Part shown: in pieces, positions 17,474 through 26,720 of the stretch | Numbering within the stretch: position 1 is the stretch's first letter | Layout of the letters: each line of letters opens with the position of its first letter | Assembly (NCBI GenBank): GCA_900489925.1 | Contig: UEHQ01000032.1 | Coordinates: 1 to 63,260 of the forward strand | DNA: 63,260 nucleotides | Reading direction: 5' to 3' | Source of the DNA: Hyphomicrobiales bacterium | GTDB taxonomy: Bacteria > Pseudomonadota > Alphaproteobacteria > Rhizobiales > Rhizobiaceae | Position numbers and translations under genes: made by a program | The notes under the pieces: generated by a model | Seen by the model: only the letters and a program-made list of their open reading frames with translations | Database searches by the model: none | What the model was told of the DNA's origin: nothing

Positions 17474-18174
17474 ACCAGGCCACCATCCTTGGCGATGGCT
17501 ACGAGTTGCGGGATCGTTCGGGCATTGAGCTTTCGCCTGGCGTTATCAAGATAGTGCTGCACCGTTCGGGCATTGATGCCGGTGAGCATCGAAGTCTCGG
17601 CGGCCGTCTTGCCCTTGATCGCCCACATCAGGCATATCATTTCGCGAGGGGAAAGCGCCTGGCTCGGCGTCACCGCAGTTGGTGCGGAAATCATCTTCAG
17701 CCGATAGTGCACCGCCAGCACGATTTGCAGTGCTTTCGCGATCTCTAGCGCTCCTGAATTGTCGAGCTTTCTCTCTGGCGATGCAAAGGTCAGCATCATC
17801 GTCGTGTCAAAACTGCCTGCCACCGGGATCGTAACGCCACAGCGAATTCCGTGGCCGATCGCCTCATCCCGGAAACGCCGGAGCGGAGAAGCACCGCGTG
17901 CCGGCCAGTCGTCCGCATTCCAGGAGAACATCTCCCCTCGACGCTTCGCCTCCGTTATGACAGGATCGATGCAAGAGTATTGGTGCCGGAGATAGGCAAG
18001 CTCCCAGGATTGCGGATATGAATTGAACGTCCTGATGTCGAGACCTTGTGTCTGCACATAGGCAAAACGATCGTATCCCCAAGCTTCCGCAAAGCTTCGA
18101 AGTGCCGTTTTGATCGAGTGTTCGTTTTGAGCGGCTTCCAATGCGTCTATGAGAGAGCGGAGGTCTGCATCCAT
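17470..18174 (-). CDS. traR: LuxR-type quorum-sensing activator, TraR-like
   Basis: 234 residues with the autoinducer-binding domain (YPQSWELAYLRHQYSCIDPV, FSWNADDWP) and a LuxR helix-turn-helix (LSPREMICLMWAIKGKT, then NARTVQHYLDNARRKL). It should bind acyl-homoserine lactone and switch on tra/trb genes. The overlap with traM and adjacency to trbI support the TraR assignment, though the other LuxR at 15424 is at least as TraR-like; which one pairs with TraM is inferred from position only. ATG 18174 is preferred over the TTG two codons upstream. Confidence 0.85.
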   Translation of the reverse strand: MDADLRSLIDALEAAQNEHSIKTALRSFAEAWGYDRFAYVQTQGLDIRTFNSYPQSWELAYLRHQYSCIDPVITEAKRRGEMFSWNADDWPARGASPLRRFRDEAIGHGIRCGVTIPVAGSFDTTMMLTFASPERKLDNSGALEIAKALQIVLAVHYRLKMISAPTAVTPSQALSPREMICLMWAIKGKTAAETSMLTGINARTVQHYLDNARRKLNARTIPQLVAIAKDGGLV

Positions 18175-18377
18175 GGCCAATTCCCCTAATTCTTGACTTA
18201 GGCACCTCTTTCCTGTCCATTTGTCAGGATAGTTACTTGATTAGCAGGCTATCGAAATAATGGCAACCTTAAGTAACATATCGATTCCACTAATCTCTCG
18301 ATCCGTGTGCACTCAGGGGCTCGATGCGAGTTCCGGAAAGGTTGTCGGTAAGGAGCGCGCGTTTGTGCGCAATGGGG

Positions 18378-19655
18378 TCAATGATATTCAGCAGGGAAAA
18401 TAACATCCTGATCGACAAGAACGTTGAAATTGTAGCCGGGCCGGATCTTGATCGTAGGCTGAACTTTGAGGTTTTTGGAGATCGTCTGTTCGGCAACGCG
18501 ACCGAATGATTCCGCGAAGTTTCGCCGCGCTGCATCGGATGCGGTGTCCTGCGTGGCGAGAGTGGAACTCTCCGGCATGGACATATCGATCCCTGTGCCG
18601 ATCACTGCGACAAGTGCTGCTGAGCCGAATGTCCGCCAAAGATGGCGGTCGACCCTGTCTTTAAAGCCCCCATACCCTTGCGCGTCGGAACCTGCCATGC
18701 CGCCGATTTGCAGTGTCGAGCCGTTTGGAAAAATCAAGTCGGTCCATACCACGAGAACACGGTCTTGGCCGAACGAGACCTTGGAATCGTAGCGCCCGAA
18801 CAACTTAGCGCCCTGCGGCACCAGAAGGCGGTGTCCCGTCGCGCTGTCGTAAACGTTCTGGCTGATCTGCGCGGTTATCCTGCCCGGCAGATCGGAATTC
18901 AGGCCGGTGATCAGGGTCGCTGGTATGACAGAACCACGTTTCAGCTCGAATGGTGATAGTTGTGGTACGACGCGATTGGGCAGATAGCCAAGATCCTTGA
19001 TGTCCCGATTGAAGAAATCTTCCTTTGAAAACTGGTCGTTCGGATCACCTGCAAGGCCAGACTTGATCGCAGCGGCATAAAGATCGGAGGTGCTGTTTGG
19101 CGTGGTGGCAGGTTGTTGCGCACTTCCCGTGGCCTTCGTCGATACCGCGACTTCGGAAACATCAACCTTCAATGGCGAGTCCAAAGCAGTCGAACGAGCT
19201 TGCAGCTGCGCCATTCGCTGGCGCTGCGCCTCGCGGATATATTGCTCTTCCTGCTCGCGCTTCAGTCTGGCTCTCCATGCTTCCTCGGACTCAAGCCGGG
19301 AGCGGCTATCCTGCCGCGTGTCTTGGTGGCTAATTTCTGGCTCGCGCTTTTCGTTCTTTTGGACAACGATTGGATTGGGCTGGAAAATATCCTGCTTTTC
19401 GGGCTCTCCGATGATCCCGTCAGTGACACCCCGTTTGAGCTGGTCTGCAAAGGTCGCCGCCGACTTGCCTGGCACACCCTCGAAATCATCGGCGCGATTA
19501 GAGGACAACCCACGCCAGGAAAGACCGACCACGACGATGGCGAGGAAGACAACGACGATGCTGATCGCAATGACGACCGGCAGGCGGTTCAAGCGGCGCA
19601 TTCCCGGCCGGCTATCCGAGTTGGGTGGGCCACCGAGTTGGAGCGATTGGGTCAT
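18378..19655 (-). CDS. trbI: Conjugal transfer protein TrbI (VirB10-like)
   Basis: 425 residues. One N-terminal transmembrane helix (LPVVIAISIVVVFLAIVVVG, about residues 25-47), a Pro/Gln/Arg-rich periplasmic linker, then the VirB10/TrbI domain: GSVIPATLITGLNSDLPG, VPQGAKLFGRYDSKV and the hydrophobic segment SAALVAVIGTGIDM. It spans the envelope and links the inner-membrane ATPases to the outer-membrane core of the type IV channel. Last gene of the trb operon. Confidence 0.93.
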   Translation of the reverse strand: MTQSLQLGGPPNSDSRPGMRRLNRLPVVIAISIVVVFLAIVVVGLSWRGLSSNRADDFEGVPGKSAATFADQLKRGVTDGIIGEPEKQDIFQPNPIVVQKNEKREPEISHQDTRQDSRSRLESEEAWRARLKREQEEQYIREAQRQRMAQLQARSTALDSPLKVDVSEVAVSTKATGSAQQPATTPNSTSDLYAAAIKSGLAGDPNDQFSKEDFFNRDIKDLGYLPNRVVPQLSPFELKRGSVIPATLITGLNSDLPGRITAQISQNVYDSATGHRLLVPQGAKLFGRYDSKVSFGQDRVLVVWTDLIFPNGSTLQIGGMAGSDAQGYGGFKDRVDRHLWRTFGSAALVAVIGTGIDMSMPESSTLATQDTASDAARRNFAESFGRVAEQTISKNLKVQPTIKIRPGYNFNVLVDQDVIFPAEYH

Positions 19656-19667
19656 CTCTTGTTAGCC

Positions 19668-20105
19668 TCAATTTCGCTGCATGATTGAAAGCGGACTGAA
19701 AGCGATGGCGCCCGTGTTCGTGCTCACATATGTGCGCGCGAGAGCGATTGATGGCGTTGCGACCTGAGCCAGAAGCTGGCCGTCGAGACTATCCAGGGAA
19801 TAGGAGAGCTCGAGTGGCTTCTGTTTCCCTTCAGGCTCCCCGCCGGGCATGACCTTGTAGCCCCATCCTTTCAATGCAGCCTCAAGGGCCGTCGAATAGT
19901 CCGTCTTGTCCCGTTGCATCTGGATGGACGTGCTGCCTGTCGGCCCGATCGATTCGACAAGGCGGGCTGCCATATCGCCCGCAATTGCGCTCGCAACGGG
20001 TTCGATCACGACGGCTGGCGTCGTGACCGTGGTCGTCGCGTCATCTGTGCTCTGACAGCCACCGACCAGTAGTAGAATGAAACCAAGGACAATCATTCTG
20101 TGCAT
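19668..20105 (-). CDS. trbH: Conjugal transfer lipoprotein TrbH
   Basis: 145 residues. The lipoprotein signal FILLLVGGCQS places a lipidated Cys at residue 17. The rest carries TrbH-like segments (AGDMAARLVESIGPTGSTSIQ, where the tail resembles outer-membrane assembly lipoproteins). It lies between trbG and trbI in the canonical order, with only 3 bp to trbG. Confidence 0.88.
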   Translation of the reverse strand: MHRMIVLGFILLLVGGCQSTDDATTTVTTPAVVIEPVASAIAGDMAARLVESIGPTGSTSIQMQRDKTDYSTALEAALKGWGYKVMPGGEPEGKQKPLELSYSLDSLDGQLLAQVATPSIALARTYVSTNTGAIAFSPLSIMQRN

Positions 20106-20108
20106 GGA

Positions 20109-20921
20109 TCACCCTCCCCGTTGGATGGTAATCTTCTGCTGGCGCCAGCCGACCCCCGATACGAGGATGGCTTTGTCGACGTTGTAGTCGACGATCATCG
20201 TGTCGTTCTTCATTCGATAATTGACAATGCGGTTCTGTCCGCCGCTCACGACGAAGAGCACTGGCGCGTCCTGGCTGGCTATCGACCTCGCGAACTGGAT
20301 GTAGGTCCTGGTTCCGTCCGAGTAGACCCGCTTGGGCCTCCAGCGCGCGCTGCCGGTCATGGTGTAGGAAAAGTCGAGCTTGTCCGGGGAGGTTCCCGGA
20401 ATACCGCCGGTCTCTAGCCGCGCGTTGATGTCGGCAAGCTTAGACGACGGTTCCTCTGGGTACTCGAAGCCCACCCTCGCCATGTATTGGCTTGGGTGCG
20501 ATTTGAGCTGGATGTGATAGGTACGACGCGACGTCGTCACGATCATCGAGGTCACGAGGCCGGGTTCGGATGGTTTGACAACAACATGGATTGCTTGGCC
20601 GGCGGTCGCGCCGGACGTCGCGGGTTCGACCTTCCACCTCACGGTATCGCCGACCAGCACGTCGCGCACGATTTCTCCACCCTGCAGCTCGATATCGCAG
20701 ACCTGAAGCGGTGAGCAGACAACGGACGGCTGTGTTTCTCCGAACAGAAAAATGACCTTCCCGTCGGAACCGGTTGTCACCAAACCGGCTGTGCCGCGCC
20801 ACTTCCTTGAGATGCTTGTCCCTTTAGCCTCGTTTTCTGTCATGGCCTGCGCTCTCGCGTCATCTACGAGCACGAGTCCACCTAAGCAGCCGGCGGCCGC
20901 GATCAATGCAAGTCTGTGCAT
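20109..20921 (-). CDS. trbG: Conjugal transfer protein TrbG (VirB9-like)
   Basis: 270 residues beginning with a signal peptide (MHRLALIAAAGCLGGLVLVDDARA). The VirB9/TrbG domain is recognisable: GKVIFLFGETQPSVVCSPLQVCDIEL at the start and FVVSGGQNRIVNYRMKNDTMIVD near the end. It forms the outer-membrane core complex with TrbI and TrbH. The ATG at 20921 is chosen for the signal peptide; the upstream frame lies over trbF. Confidence 0.92.
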   Translation of the reverse strand: MHRLALIAAAGCLGGLVLVDDARAQAMTENEAKGTSISRKWRGTAGLVTTGSDGKVIFLFGETQPSVVCSPLQVCDIELQGGEIVRDVLVGDTVRWKVEPATSGATAGQAIHVVVKPSEPGLVTSMIVTTSRRTYHIQLKSHPSQYMARVGFEYPEEPSSKLADINARLETGGIPGTSPDKLDFSYTMTGSARWRPKRVYSDGTRTYIQFARSIASQDAPVLFVVSGGQNRIVNYRMKNDTMIVDYNVDKAILVSGVGWRQQKITIQRGG

Positions 20922-20937
20922 GTAAACTCCCCTGCCG

Positions 20938-21600
20938 TTAAAGCTGTGCGGTCCAATCGAGGTCCTGGATGTAGAGACCGATAGGATTGACGCGGATCGT
21001 GGCCTCATCCTGTGGGGCGATCAGCACCACAGTCGCGATACCCCGATACCGGCCTGTTCCCGTTTCCTTGCCTTTGCGATCACGCTCGAACTCCGTCCAG
21101 TCGAGCTGATAGGTCTGGTTGGAGAGTGCCACGATGTTGTTGACCTCGATGGCCACCGTGGAGGACTTCGCCTTTTCAAAGGGGGAGTTTGCGCGAAACC
21201 AGGAATTGATCTTCTGTGTCGATGGATCGGAGGTACGAAGCAGCGCATAGGTTCGATCGATGTATTGCTTCTGGACCACCGCATCCGGGGTGATCGAACG
21301 GAAACTCGTGACGAAGTTGCCAAGTGTCGCCCTGATCACTCGTGGATCGGCATACTCGATCCGCTGTGGGAAACCTGCCGTCACCGAGCTGCCCAGCTTA
21401 TCGACCTCGACGATATAGGGTACGAGCTTTACCTGCGTGCTCAGGTACAAGGCATAGCTGAAGCCGATGACGGCCATGGCGAGACCCATGATCCCGACAA
21501 TGCGCCATGCGCGAGCTGCCTGGACATATGAGCCGTATCTCTCGGTCCATTCCTGGCGCGCGGCAAGGTATGGATTTTCAGGCACGCGATTGGCTGCCAT
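20938..21600 (-). CDS. trbF: Conjugal transfer protein TrbF (VirB8-like)
   Basis: 220 residues with a short cytoplasmic start, one transmembrane helix (IVGIMGLAMAVIGFSYALYL, about 33-53) and a periplasmic VirB8-like domain (VPYIVEVDKLGSSVTAG, FVTSFRSI, LIAPQDEATIRVNPIGLYIQ). It is an inner-membrane assembly factor of the type IV secretion channel. Position in the operon is canonical. Confidence 0.93.
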   Translation of the reverse strand: MAANRVPENPYLAARQEWTERYGSYVQAARAWRIVGIMGLAMAVIGFSYALYLSTQVKLVPYIVEVDKLGSSVTAGFPQRIEYADPRVIRATLGNFVTSFRSITPDAVVQKQYIDRTYALLRTSDPSTQKINSWFRANSPFEKAKSSTVAIEVNNIVALSNQTYQLDWTEFERDRKGKETGTGRYRGIATVVLIAPQDEATIRVNPIGLYIQDLDWTAQL

Positions 21601-21615
21601 TCGATTTCCCTCTGA

Positions 21616-22800
21616 TTAGAGATTACCATTGCGTTCGGGCGGCGGTGCTTTTGCACTCTCGCGCCCGCGGGCTCCGTCCAGCTTTGTATTGGCCAGGCCA
21701 AGAAGCGATCCGGCATAGGCGCCCGGCGAACCAATCGCCTTTTCCTTGGCGGCCGAGGCCGCCGCAGTTGCTGTGGATCCAATCGCCGTTCCAAAACCGC
21801 GGAGCATGGCGCCGACTGGCGAGGAACCGCCGGCTCGAGCCGACTGGGCAGTCGTGGCCCCGGCCCCGGCAGCGCCGGCAGAGAGCGCAGCGCCGCCTGC
21901 GGCAAAGGATGCTGCTTGCGCGCTATGGCGGATCGTTTCCATGCCGCCGGTGACCGACGCGCCCTGGACAACGCCCTGGATTATATTGGGGACGTACATG
22001 GCGATGATGAATACGACGACGGCTATGCCGGCAATTGCGAGCGCCGTCTGAAACTGCTCCCCGATATCGGGCTGATCGGCCAATCCGATCAACACCTCGG
22101 AGCCGATACGGGAAATCATGACGAGGGCCATGAGTTTCATGCCGACGGAAAAAGCGTAGACGAGATATCTGATTGCGAAATCCTTGGTGAATGATGAGCC
22201 GCCCAGTCCAAGCATGATCATCCCGGCGAGCAGGCCCAGGTACATTTCGACCATGACGGAAACAAAGATTGCGGCGACGAGGGAGAACGCAATAACGGTG
22301 ACAACCATTGCGAAGGCCGCCGATATGGCCAGCGCATTGTCCTCGAACAAGCCGAACTGCACCTTTTCGGACATCTTCGTTGCAACTGCGAGCCCGGCAT
22401 TGAACACGTCCGCGGGTGACGCCGTGCCGCCGCCTGCGCCGATCTCAAACAGGCTGTCTACAACGGACTTGGCAAAGGCTGGCCCACTCGTCAGGACGAA
22501 GGCAAAAAAGCCAACGAACATGATCCGCCTGACCAGTTCGGCAAACCAGCTTTCCAAAGACGCAGCCTGTAGGGCAAGCCAGACTGCGGCAATCCCGATC
22601 TCGATCGTCGCCAGGATCCAAAACAGCGATTTCGCTGCGTCCATGACAGTCGCTTCCCACCCTTTCGCCGCGCTCGTTATCTGAGTTTGTAGAGAGGTCA
22701 GGACTGAGCCCTCTTGTGCGAAGGTAGGCTGGGTCACAACGTTAACAATGATCGTAAACGCCACAAGCGTTTTCAGAGTTGTGTGGTGTGATGTCATCAT
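21616..22800 (-). CDS. trbL: Conjugal transfer membrane protein TrbL (VirB6-like)
   Basis: About 394 residues. A signal-like N-terminus is followed by at least five hydrophobic segments between residues 45 and 260 (for example AAFAMVVTVIAFSLVAAIFVS and GIAVVVFIIAMYVPNII) and an Ala/Gly/Ser-rich cytoplasmic tail. This is the polytopic inner-membrane channel component. ATG 22800 or 22797 is likely; a GTG at 22809 is also in frame. The start overlaps the end of trbJ, leaving no room for trbK. Confidence 0.9.
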   Translation of the reverse strand: MMTSHHTTLKTLVAFTIIVNVVTQPTFAQEGSVLTSLQTQITSAAKGWEATVMDAAKSLFWILATIEIGIAAVWLALQAASLESWFAELVRRIMFVGFFAFVLTSGPAFAKSVVDSLFEIGAGGGTASPADVFNAGLAVATKMSEKVQFGLFEDNALAISAAFAMVVTVIAFSLVAAIFVSVMVEMYLGLLAGMIMLGLGGSSFTKDFAIRYLVYAFSVGMKLMALVMISRIGSEVLIGLADQPDIGEQFQTALAIAGIAVVVFIIAMYVPNIIQGVVQGASVTGGMETIRHSAQAASFAAGGAALSAGAAGAGATTAQSARAGGSSPVGAMLRGFGTAIGSTATAAASAAKEKAIGSPGAYAGSLLGLANTKLDGARGRESAKAPPPERNGNL

Positions 22801-22802
22801 GC

Positions 22803-23606
22803 TCACCACTCGACCTTCATCTTGTCGCCGCCAGAGGTCGCAGGGGCGGTTGCGTTGAAGAACTCCTCACGCCGTCTTTGCGCCAGGTCCTTGTCCGTTT
22901 GTTTTGATTGCAGCCAGGTACCCACCATTGTCATTTGTTGTGAGACGAGCCCTCGCAGTTTCTGCATTTGGGCAATTTGCTGGGCCGCAATCTCGTGACC
23001 GACCTGCAGTGCCTTCATCTGTCCGTCCGACGTTTCCGACATGCTTCGCAACGAACTCATGGTCGTTTCCTCGCTGTCGAATTGATCGGCTGTCAGGCTT
23101 GCGGCCCTCAGCGTGCTGGCAATGGTGGCACGGTTCGTGTCCGACCAGTTCTGGTAGCTGGACGCATGGGTCTCGCCGTTCGGAAGCTTGGTCTCCAGAT
23201 CCGCGTAGCTCTTGAACCGTTGCTGCAGGATGTCATCGGCATTTCCCATGGAGAAGGAAATGCTCTTGCCTTGAGCAACGATGTCACGGAGACGATTGAG
23301 GTCACTTTCAACCTGCCCCCAGATGTGATCCGGAAGCCGGGCCGTGTTTTGCAGCATATTCTCGTAGATCTTCAGCTGATTTAGGATCTGCTCCGCGAGC
23401 TGACTAATCTGCGTTATCTGATTGTCGACGTGTAGGCCTGAGCTCTTCAGAAGTTCGATGAGCTGCGCATTGTTGGCGAGTTGCGTCCACTCGGTTGCCG
23501 CTCCTGTCGCCGCCCCAGCCCAGGCTTGCGTCGATGGCTGCATTGCGACGGCGCTCATCATCAGAACTAGGACCAGCCTAGACGAAGTCTTGGAGTGCTC
23601 GGACAT
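22803..23606 (-). CDS. trbJ: Conjugal transfer protein TrbJ (VirB5-like)
   Basis: 267 residues with a signal peptide (LVLVLMMSAVAMQPSTQAWA) and long helical, Gln-rich periplasmic segments (NQITQISQLAEQILNQLKIYENML), as expected for TrbJ/VirB5 pilus-tip proteins. The ATG at 23606 lies within the last codons of trbE, an overlap of 29 bp that suggests coupling. Confidence 0.9.
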   Translation of the reverse strand: MSEHSKTSSRLVLVLMMSAVAMQPSTQAWAGAATGAATEWTQLANNAQLIELLKSSGLHVDNQITQISQLAEQILNQLKIYENMLQNTARLPDHIWGQVESDLNRLRDIVAQGKSISFSMGNADDILQQRFKSYADLETKLPNGETHASSYQNWSDTNRATIASTLRAASLTADQFDSEETTMSSLRSMSETSDGQMKALQVGHEIAAQQIAQMQKLRGLVSQQMTMVGTWLQSKQTDKDLAQRRREEFFNATAPATSGGDKMKVEW

Positions 23607-26034
23607 TCTGAACTCCTCTCGTTTCAAGCCATCTGATCGGCCAATTCTGTCCGTGTTCCGATCTCAGTGCTCGGATGCGCTTGAGGTCTGCCATTCCCGA
23701 CGCGCCCACAAAACTCAACGCGACCGGTCCGAGCGACATGTCGAACAACCGACGGCCATCCGGAGTGGAGACGTAGTACTCCCGCTTCGGGATGGCAGTG
23801 GAAACGATCTCTATCTGACGTTCGTTGAAACCGATCCGCTCATAGAACTCCCGGGTTCCGGGCTCGCGCGCGGCACCGTTCGGCAGACAGATCTTCGTCG
23901 GGCAGGACTCTTTCAGGACATCTATGATGCCTGACCGCTCGGCGTCCGAAATCGATTGGGTCGCCAGTACGACGGCACAATTTGCCTTGCGCAGGACCTT
24001 CAGCCATTCGCGGATCTTGCTCCGAAACACTGGGTGTCCAAGCATCAGCCAGGCCTCGTCGAGAAGAATGAGGCTGGGAGACCCGTCGAGCCGCTTTTCG
24101 ATTCGGCGGAACAGATAGGTCAGTATCGGCACCAGACTGCGCTCACCACGGTTCATAAGATGCTCAATCTCGAAGCACTGAAATGCCCGGAGCGTCAGGC
24201 CGTCCTCTTCTGCGTCGAGTAACTGTCCCATTGGTCCGTCGACGGTGTAATCATGCAGGGCGTCCTTGATCTCGCGTATCTGCACGCCGCTGACGAAATC
24301 CGACAGCGATCGGCCAGGCGCTGTTGCCATCAGATCAATTTGACGGGAGATGGCGTTCCTGTGGTCCGGCGTGACGGCCACGCCCTGCAGCGCGACAAGC
24401 ATCTCGAGCCACTCGCTCGCCCAGGCCTTGTCGCCATCGCTTGAAAGGTCGAACAGCGGGCAGAATGATAGCGCCCTCCCCTCGTTCTCATGGTCGCCTC
24501 CGATCTCATAGTGATCGCCGCCAGATGCCAACGTCAGCGGCAGCAGCGAATTTCCCTTGTCGAAGGCGAAGATCTGCGCGAATTCGTAGCGCCTGAATTG
24601 CGCAGCGATCAGCGCCAGCAGCGTCGACTTTCCCGATCCAGTGGGACCGAAGATCAACGTATGCCCGACGTCGTCGACATGAAGGTTCAGGCGAAACGGC
24701 GTGGAACCGCTGGCAACCTGCATCAGTGGCGGGGAGTTGGCCGGATAGAATGGGCAAGGCGCAATTGGATTGCCAGACCAGACCGTGTTGAGCGGGATGA
24801 GATCCGACAAATTGTTCGTGTTGATCAGCGGCTCGCGGATATTCGCGTACCAGTTTCCAGGCAGACTGCCGAGAAACGCATCCGTCGCGTTCAGCGTTTC
24901 GATCCTGGCGCCGAAGCCTTCAGCCTGAATCAGGCGCCGGATCGCTTCAGCTTTCTCCTGCAGCGCATCGCGATTCTCGTCGAAGAGGATGACCACCGGC
25001 GTGTAGTAGCCATAGGCCACCAGTTGAGAGGACGCCTGTGCGATCGCATCCTCGGTCTCCACGACCATGGCCACGGCGTCCTGATCGACCGATCGGCTCT
25101 GGGTCTGGAACAATTGGTCGAAGAATGGGCGAACCTTTTGCTGCCATTTCTTGCGCGTGCGCTCCAGCTTCCGCCGCGCCTCCTCGGCATCCATGAAGAT
25201 GAAGCGCGACGACCAACGATAGGTGAGCGGCATCTGGTCCAGACTATTCAAGATGCCGGGCCAGCTTTCCGCTGGCAATCCATCGATCGCAACGACGCCG
25301 AGAAACCAGCTTTCGACCTTTGGCGTCAGCCCATGTTCGAGTTCAGCGGTCGCGATGCAGTCAACGTACATCGGCACGTCTGGCAACCGGACCGGATGAC
25401 TTTCGCCGGTGATACAGAAGCGAACGAACTGCAGGAGCTCGTCATAGCGAGCCGTTCTTGCCCCTCCCCTTTCCGACACGTCACGCGTTTCCATTCGAAC
25501 GATCGTGAGTGTGCTCGCGAGATATTGCTCGATTTCGCGTATGGCATTTTGGAACACGAGCAGGGCCGTGTCCGCGTAGGATTTCTTGCGGCTTTCTTGA
25601 TCACTGTACATGTACTTCGTGAGCGCAGTCTTTTTGGATTCCAAAGGCCGGTAAGTGAGAACAAGGGCGTGCTTGCTTTCGAAATGTCCCTGCTCACGGT
25701 GGAAATGCGCACGCCGCTCGGCGTCGATCGCGCGGGTAACAGGATCCGGAAAGTGGCAGCGATCCTCACTGGGATAGTCGATCGTTGGCATCCTGATTGC
25801 CTCGACCTGGATCATCCACCCGCTGCCAAGTCGCGAAAGGATCGCGTTAATTTGCCGAGAGAGATCATTGCGTTCCCCATCGGTCGCGCTTTCCGTGTCA
25901 GGTCCTGCAAAGTACCACCCTGCCATCAGGCTTCCGTCCTTCAAAAGCAGAACGCCGTTGTCGACGAGGCCGGCGTAGGGAACCAGGTCCGCGAAGGATG
26001 GTCCGGTACTGCGAAACCTTTTGAGAGATATCAT
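23578..26034 (-). CDS. trbE: Conjugal transfer ATPase TrbE (VirB4-like)
   Basis: 818 residues. N-terminal CagE/TrbE/VirB4 domain (SFADLVPYAGLVDNGVLLLKDG), then the ATPase domain with Walker A FGPTGSGKSTLLAL (about residues 455-470) and Walker B LILLDEAWLMLGHP (about 660). It energises pilus assembly and substrate transport at the inner membrane. Starts 10 bp after trbD. An antisense open frame of more than 500 codons lies over it and is a compositional shadow. Confidence 0.95.
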   Translation of the reverse strand: MISLKRFRSTGPSFADLVPYAGLVDNGVLLLKDGSLMAGWYFAGPDTESATDGERNDLSRQINAILSRLGSGWMIQVEAIRMPTIDYPSEDRCHFPDPVTRAIDAERRAHFHREQGHFESKHALVLTYRPLESKKTALTKYMYSDQESRKKSYADTALLVFQNAIREIEQYLASTLTIVRMETRDVSERGGARTARYDELLQFVRFCITGESHPVRLPDVPMYVDCIATAELEHGLTPKVESWFLGVVAIDGLPAESWPGILNSLDQMPLTYRWSSRFIFMDAEEARRKLERTRKKWQQKVRPFFDQLFQTQSRSVDQDAVAMVVETEDAIAQASSQLVAYGYYTPVVILFDENRDALQEKAEAIRRLIQAEGFGARIETLNATDAFLGSLPGNWYANIREPLINTNNLSDLIPLNTVWSGNPIAPCPFYPANSPPLMQVASGSTPFRLNLHVDDVGHTLIFGPTGSGKSTLLALIAAQFRRYEFAQIFAFDKGNSLLPLTLASGGDHYEIGGDHENEGRALSFCPLFDLSSDGDKAWASEWLEMLVALQGVAVTPDHRNAISRQIDLMATAPGRSLSDFVSGVQIREIKDALHDYTVDGPMGQLLDAEEDGLTLRAFQCFEIEHLMNRGERSLVPILTYLFRRIEKRLDGSPSLILLDEAWLMLGHPVFRSKIREWLKVLRKANCAVVLATQSISDAERSGIIDVLKESCPTKICLPNGAAREPGTREFYERIGFNERQIEIVSTAIPKREYYVSTPDGRRLFDMSLGPVALSFVGASGMADLKRIRALRSEHGQNWPIRWLETRGVQNVRALQDFV

Positions 26035-26044
26035 CGCCGCCGCC

Positions 26045-26344
26045 TCAAAACTTCCGCCACGGTGAAGTGGTCGGTCGGTAGTAGGGTCTGTAGAAGACGT
26101 GCCGGATATAAACCTGGCGCATCATCGGATCGGCCTTCGCCATCACCCGGAGCGCGCCGACAACGACAATCCAGATGAGGGCGCCGAAGACCGCGGAGTA
26201 AACGGTCAGGACAACGAAGATCAAAATGACTGCCGCCAGTCCCGTTATAAGCACCAACTCTCGGTCGGCACCAATGAGGAGGCCCGGCCTGGACAGTGCG
26301 CGATGGATCAGGTTTCGCTGCAAACCGGATAGAGGGTTAGTCAT
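26045..26344 (-). CDS. trbD: Conjugal transfer protein TrbD (VirB3-like)
   Basis: 99 residues, two adjacent hydrophobic stretches (VLITGLAAVILIFVVLTVYS and AVFGALIWIVVVGAL), ending in a basic, Tyr-rich tail (RHVFYRPYYRPT). Size, topology and the NPLSGLQRNLIHRALSRP start match TrbD/VirB3. The ATG at 26344 overlaps the end of trbC by 8 bp. Confidence 0.92.
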   Translation of the reverse strand: MTNPLSGLQRNLIHRALSRPGLLIGADRELVLITGLAAVILIFVVLTVYSAVFGALIWIVVVGALRVMAKADPMMRQVYIRHVFYRPYYRPTTSPWRKF

Positions 26345-26720
26345 TTGGTCCCTCCCCTGCCCCATTCAACTGGCTGGAAGAGCTGAAGTCCTGCCAAATG
26401 CCGATCGTTGCTCCGGTCGCACCAAAAAGCCCAACGATTGTCGTCGCCCCGAGCAGGATGCCGGCAACAAGGACGACGTACATTAACCGCCGCGCGAAAT
26501 CGTTAAGCTCGCCGCCGAAGATCAGCATGCCGCCGGCGATCGCCACGGCCGCCAGTGCGATATAGCCGGCGACAGGACCCGTTATCGATTGTTGGATCTG
26601 CTCAAGCGGACCTTCCCAAGGAAGGCTACCGCCAGAGCTCGCAAGCGCAGGCGACATGGAGACGAGACTGAAGCCTGCGAAGATCGCAACGGCGAGCAGA
26701 GAACGCTTACGCGGCATCAT
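26337..26720 (-). CDS. trbC: Conjugal transfer pilin TrbC (VirB2-like)
   Basis: 127 residues. Signal peptide (SLLAVAIFAGFSLVSMSPALA), then the TrbC/VirB2 pilin region with two hydrophobic helices (YIALAAVAIAGGMLIFGGEL and RLMYVVLVAGILLGATTIVG). TrbC-type pilins are processed and cyclised to form the conjugative pilus. Start at ATG 26720 or 26717, overlapping the end of trbB. Confidence 0.9.
   Translation of the reverse strand: MMPRKRSLLAVAIFAGFSLVSMSPALASSGGSLPWEGPLEQIQQSITGPVAGYIALAAVAIAGGMLIFGGELNDFARRLMYVVLVAGILLGATTIVGLFGATGATIGIWQDFSSSSQLNGAGEGPND

Noticed and set aside
24490..26178. Open frame of 562 codons on the plus strand
   Set aside because: It lies wholly antisense to trbE, has no recognisable domain, and is Arg/Gln-rich as expected for the complement of a GC-rich gene.
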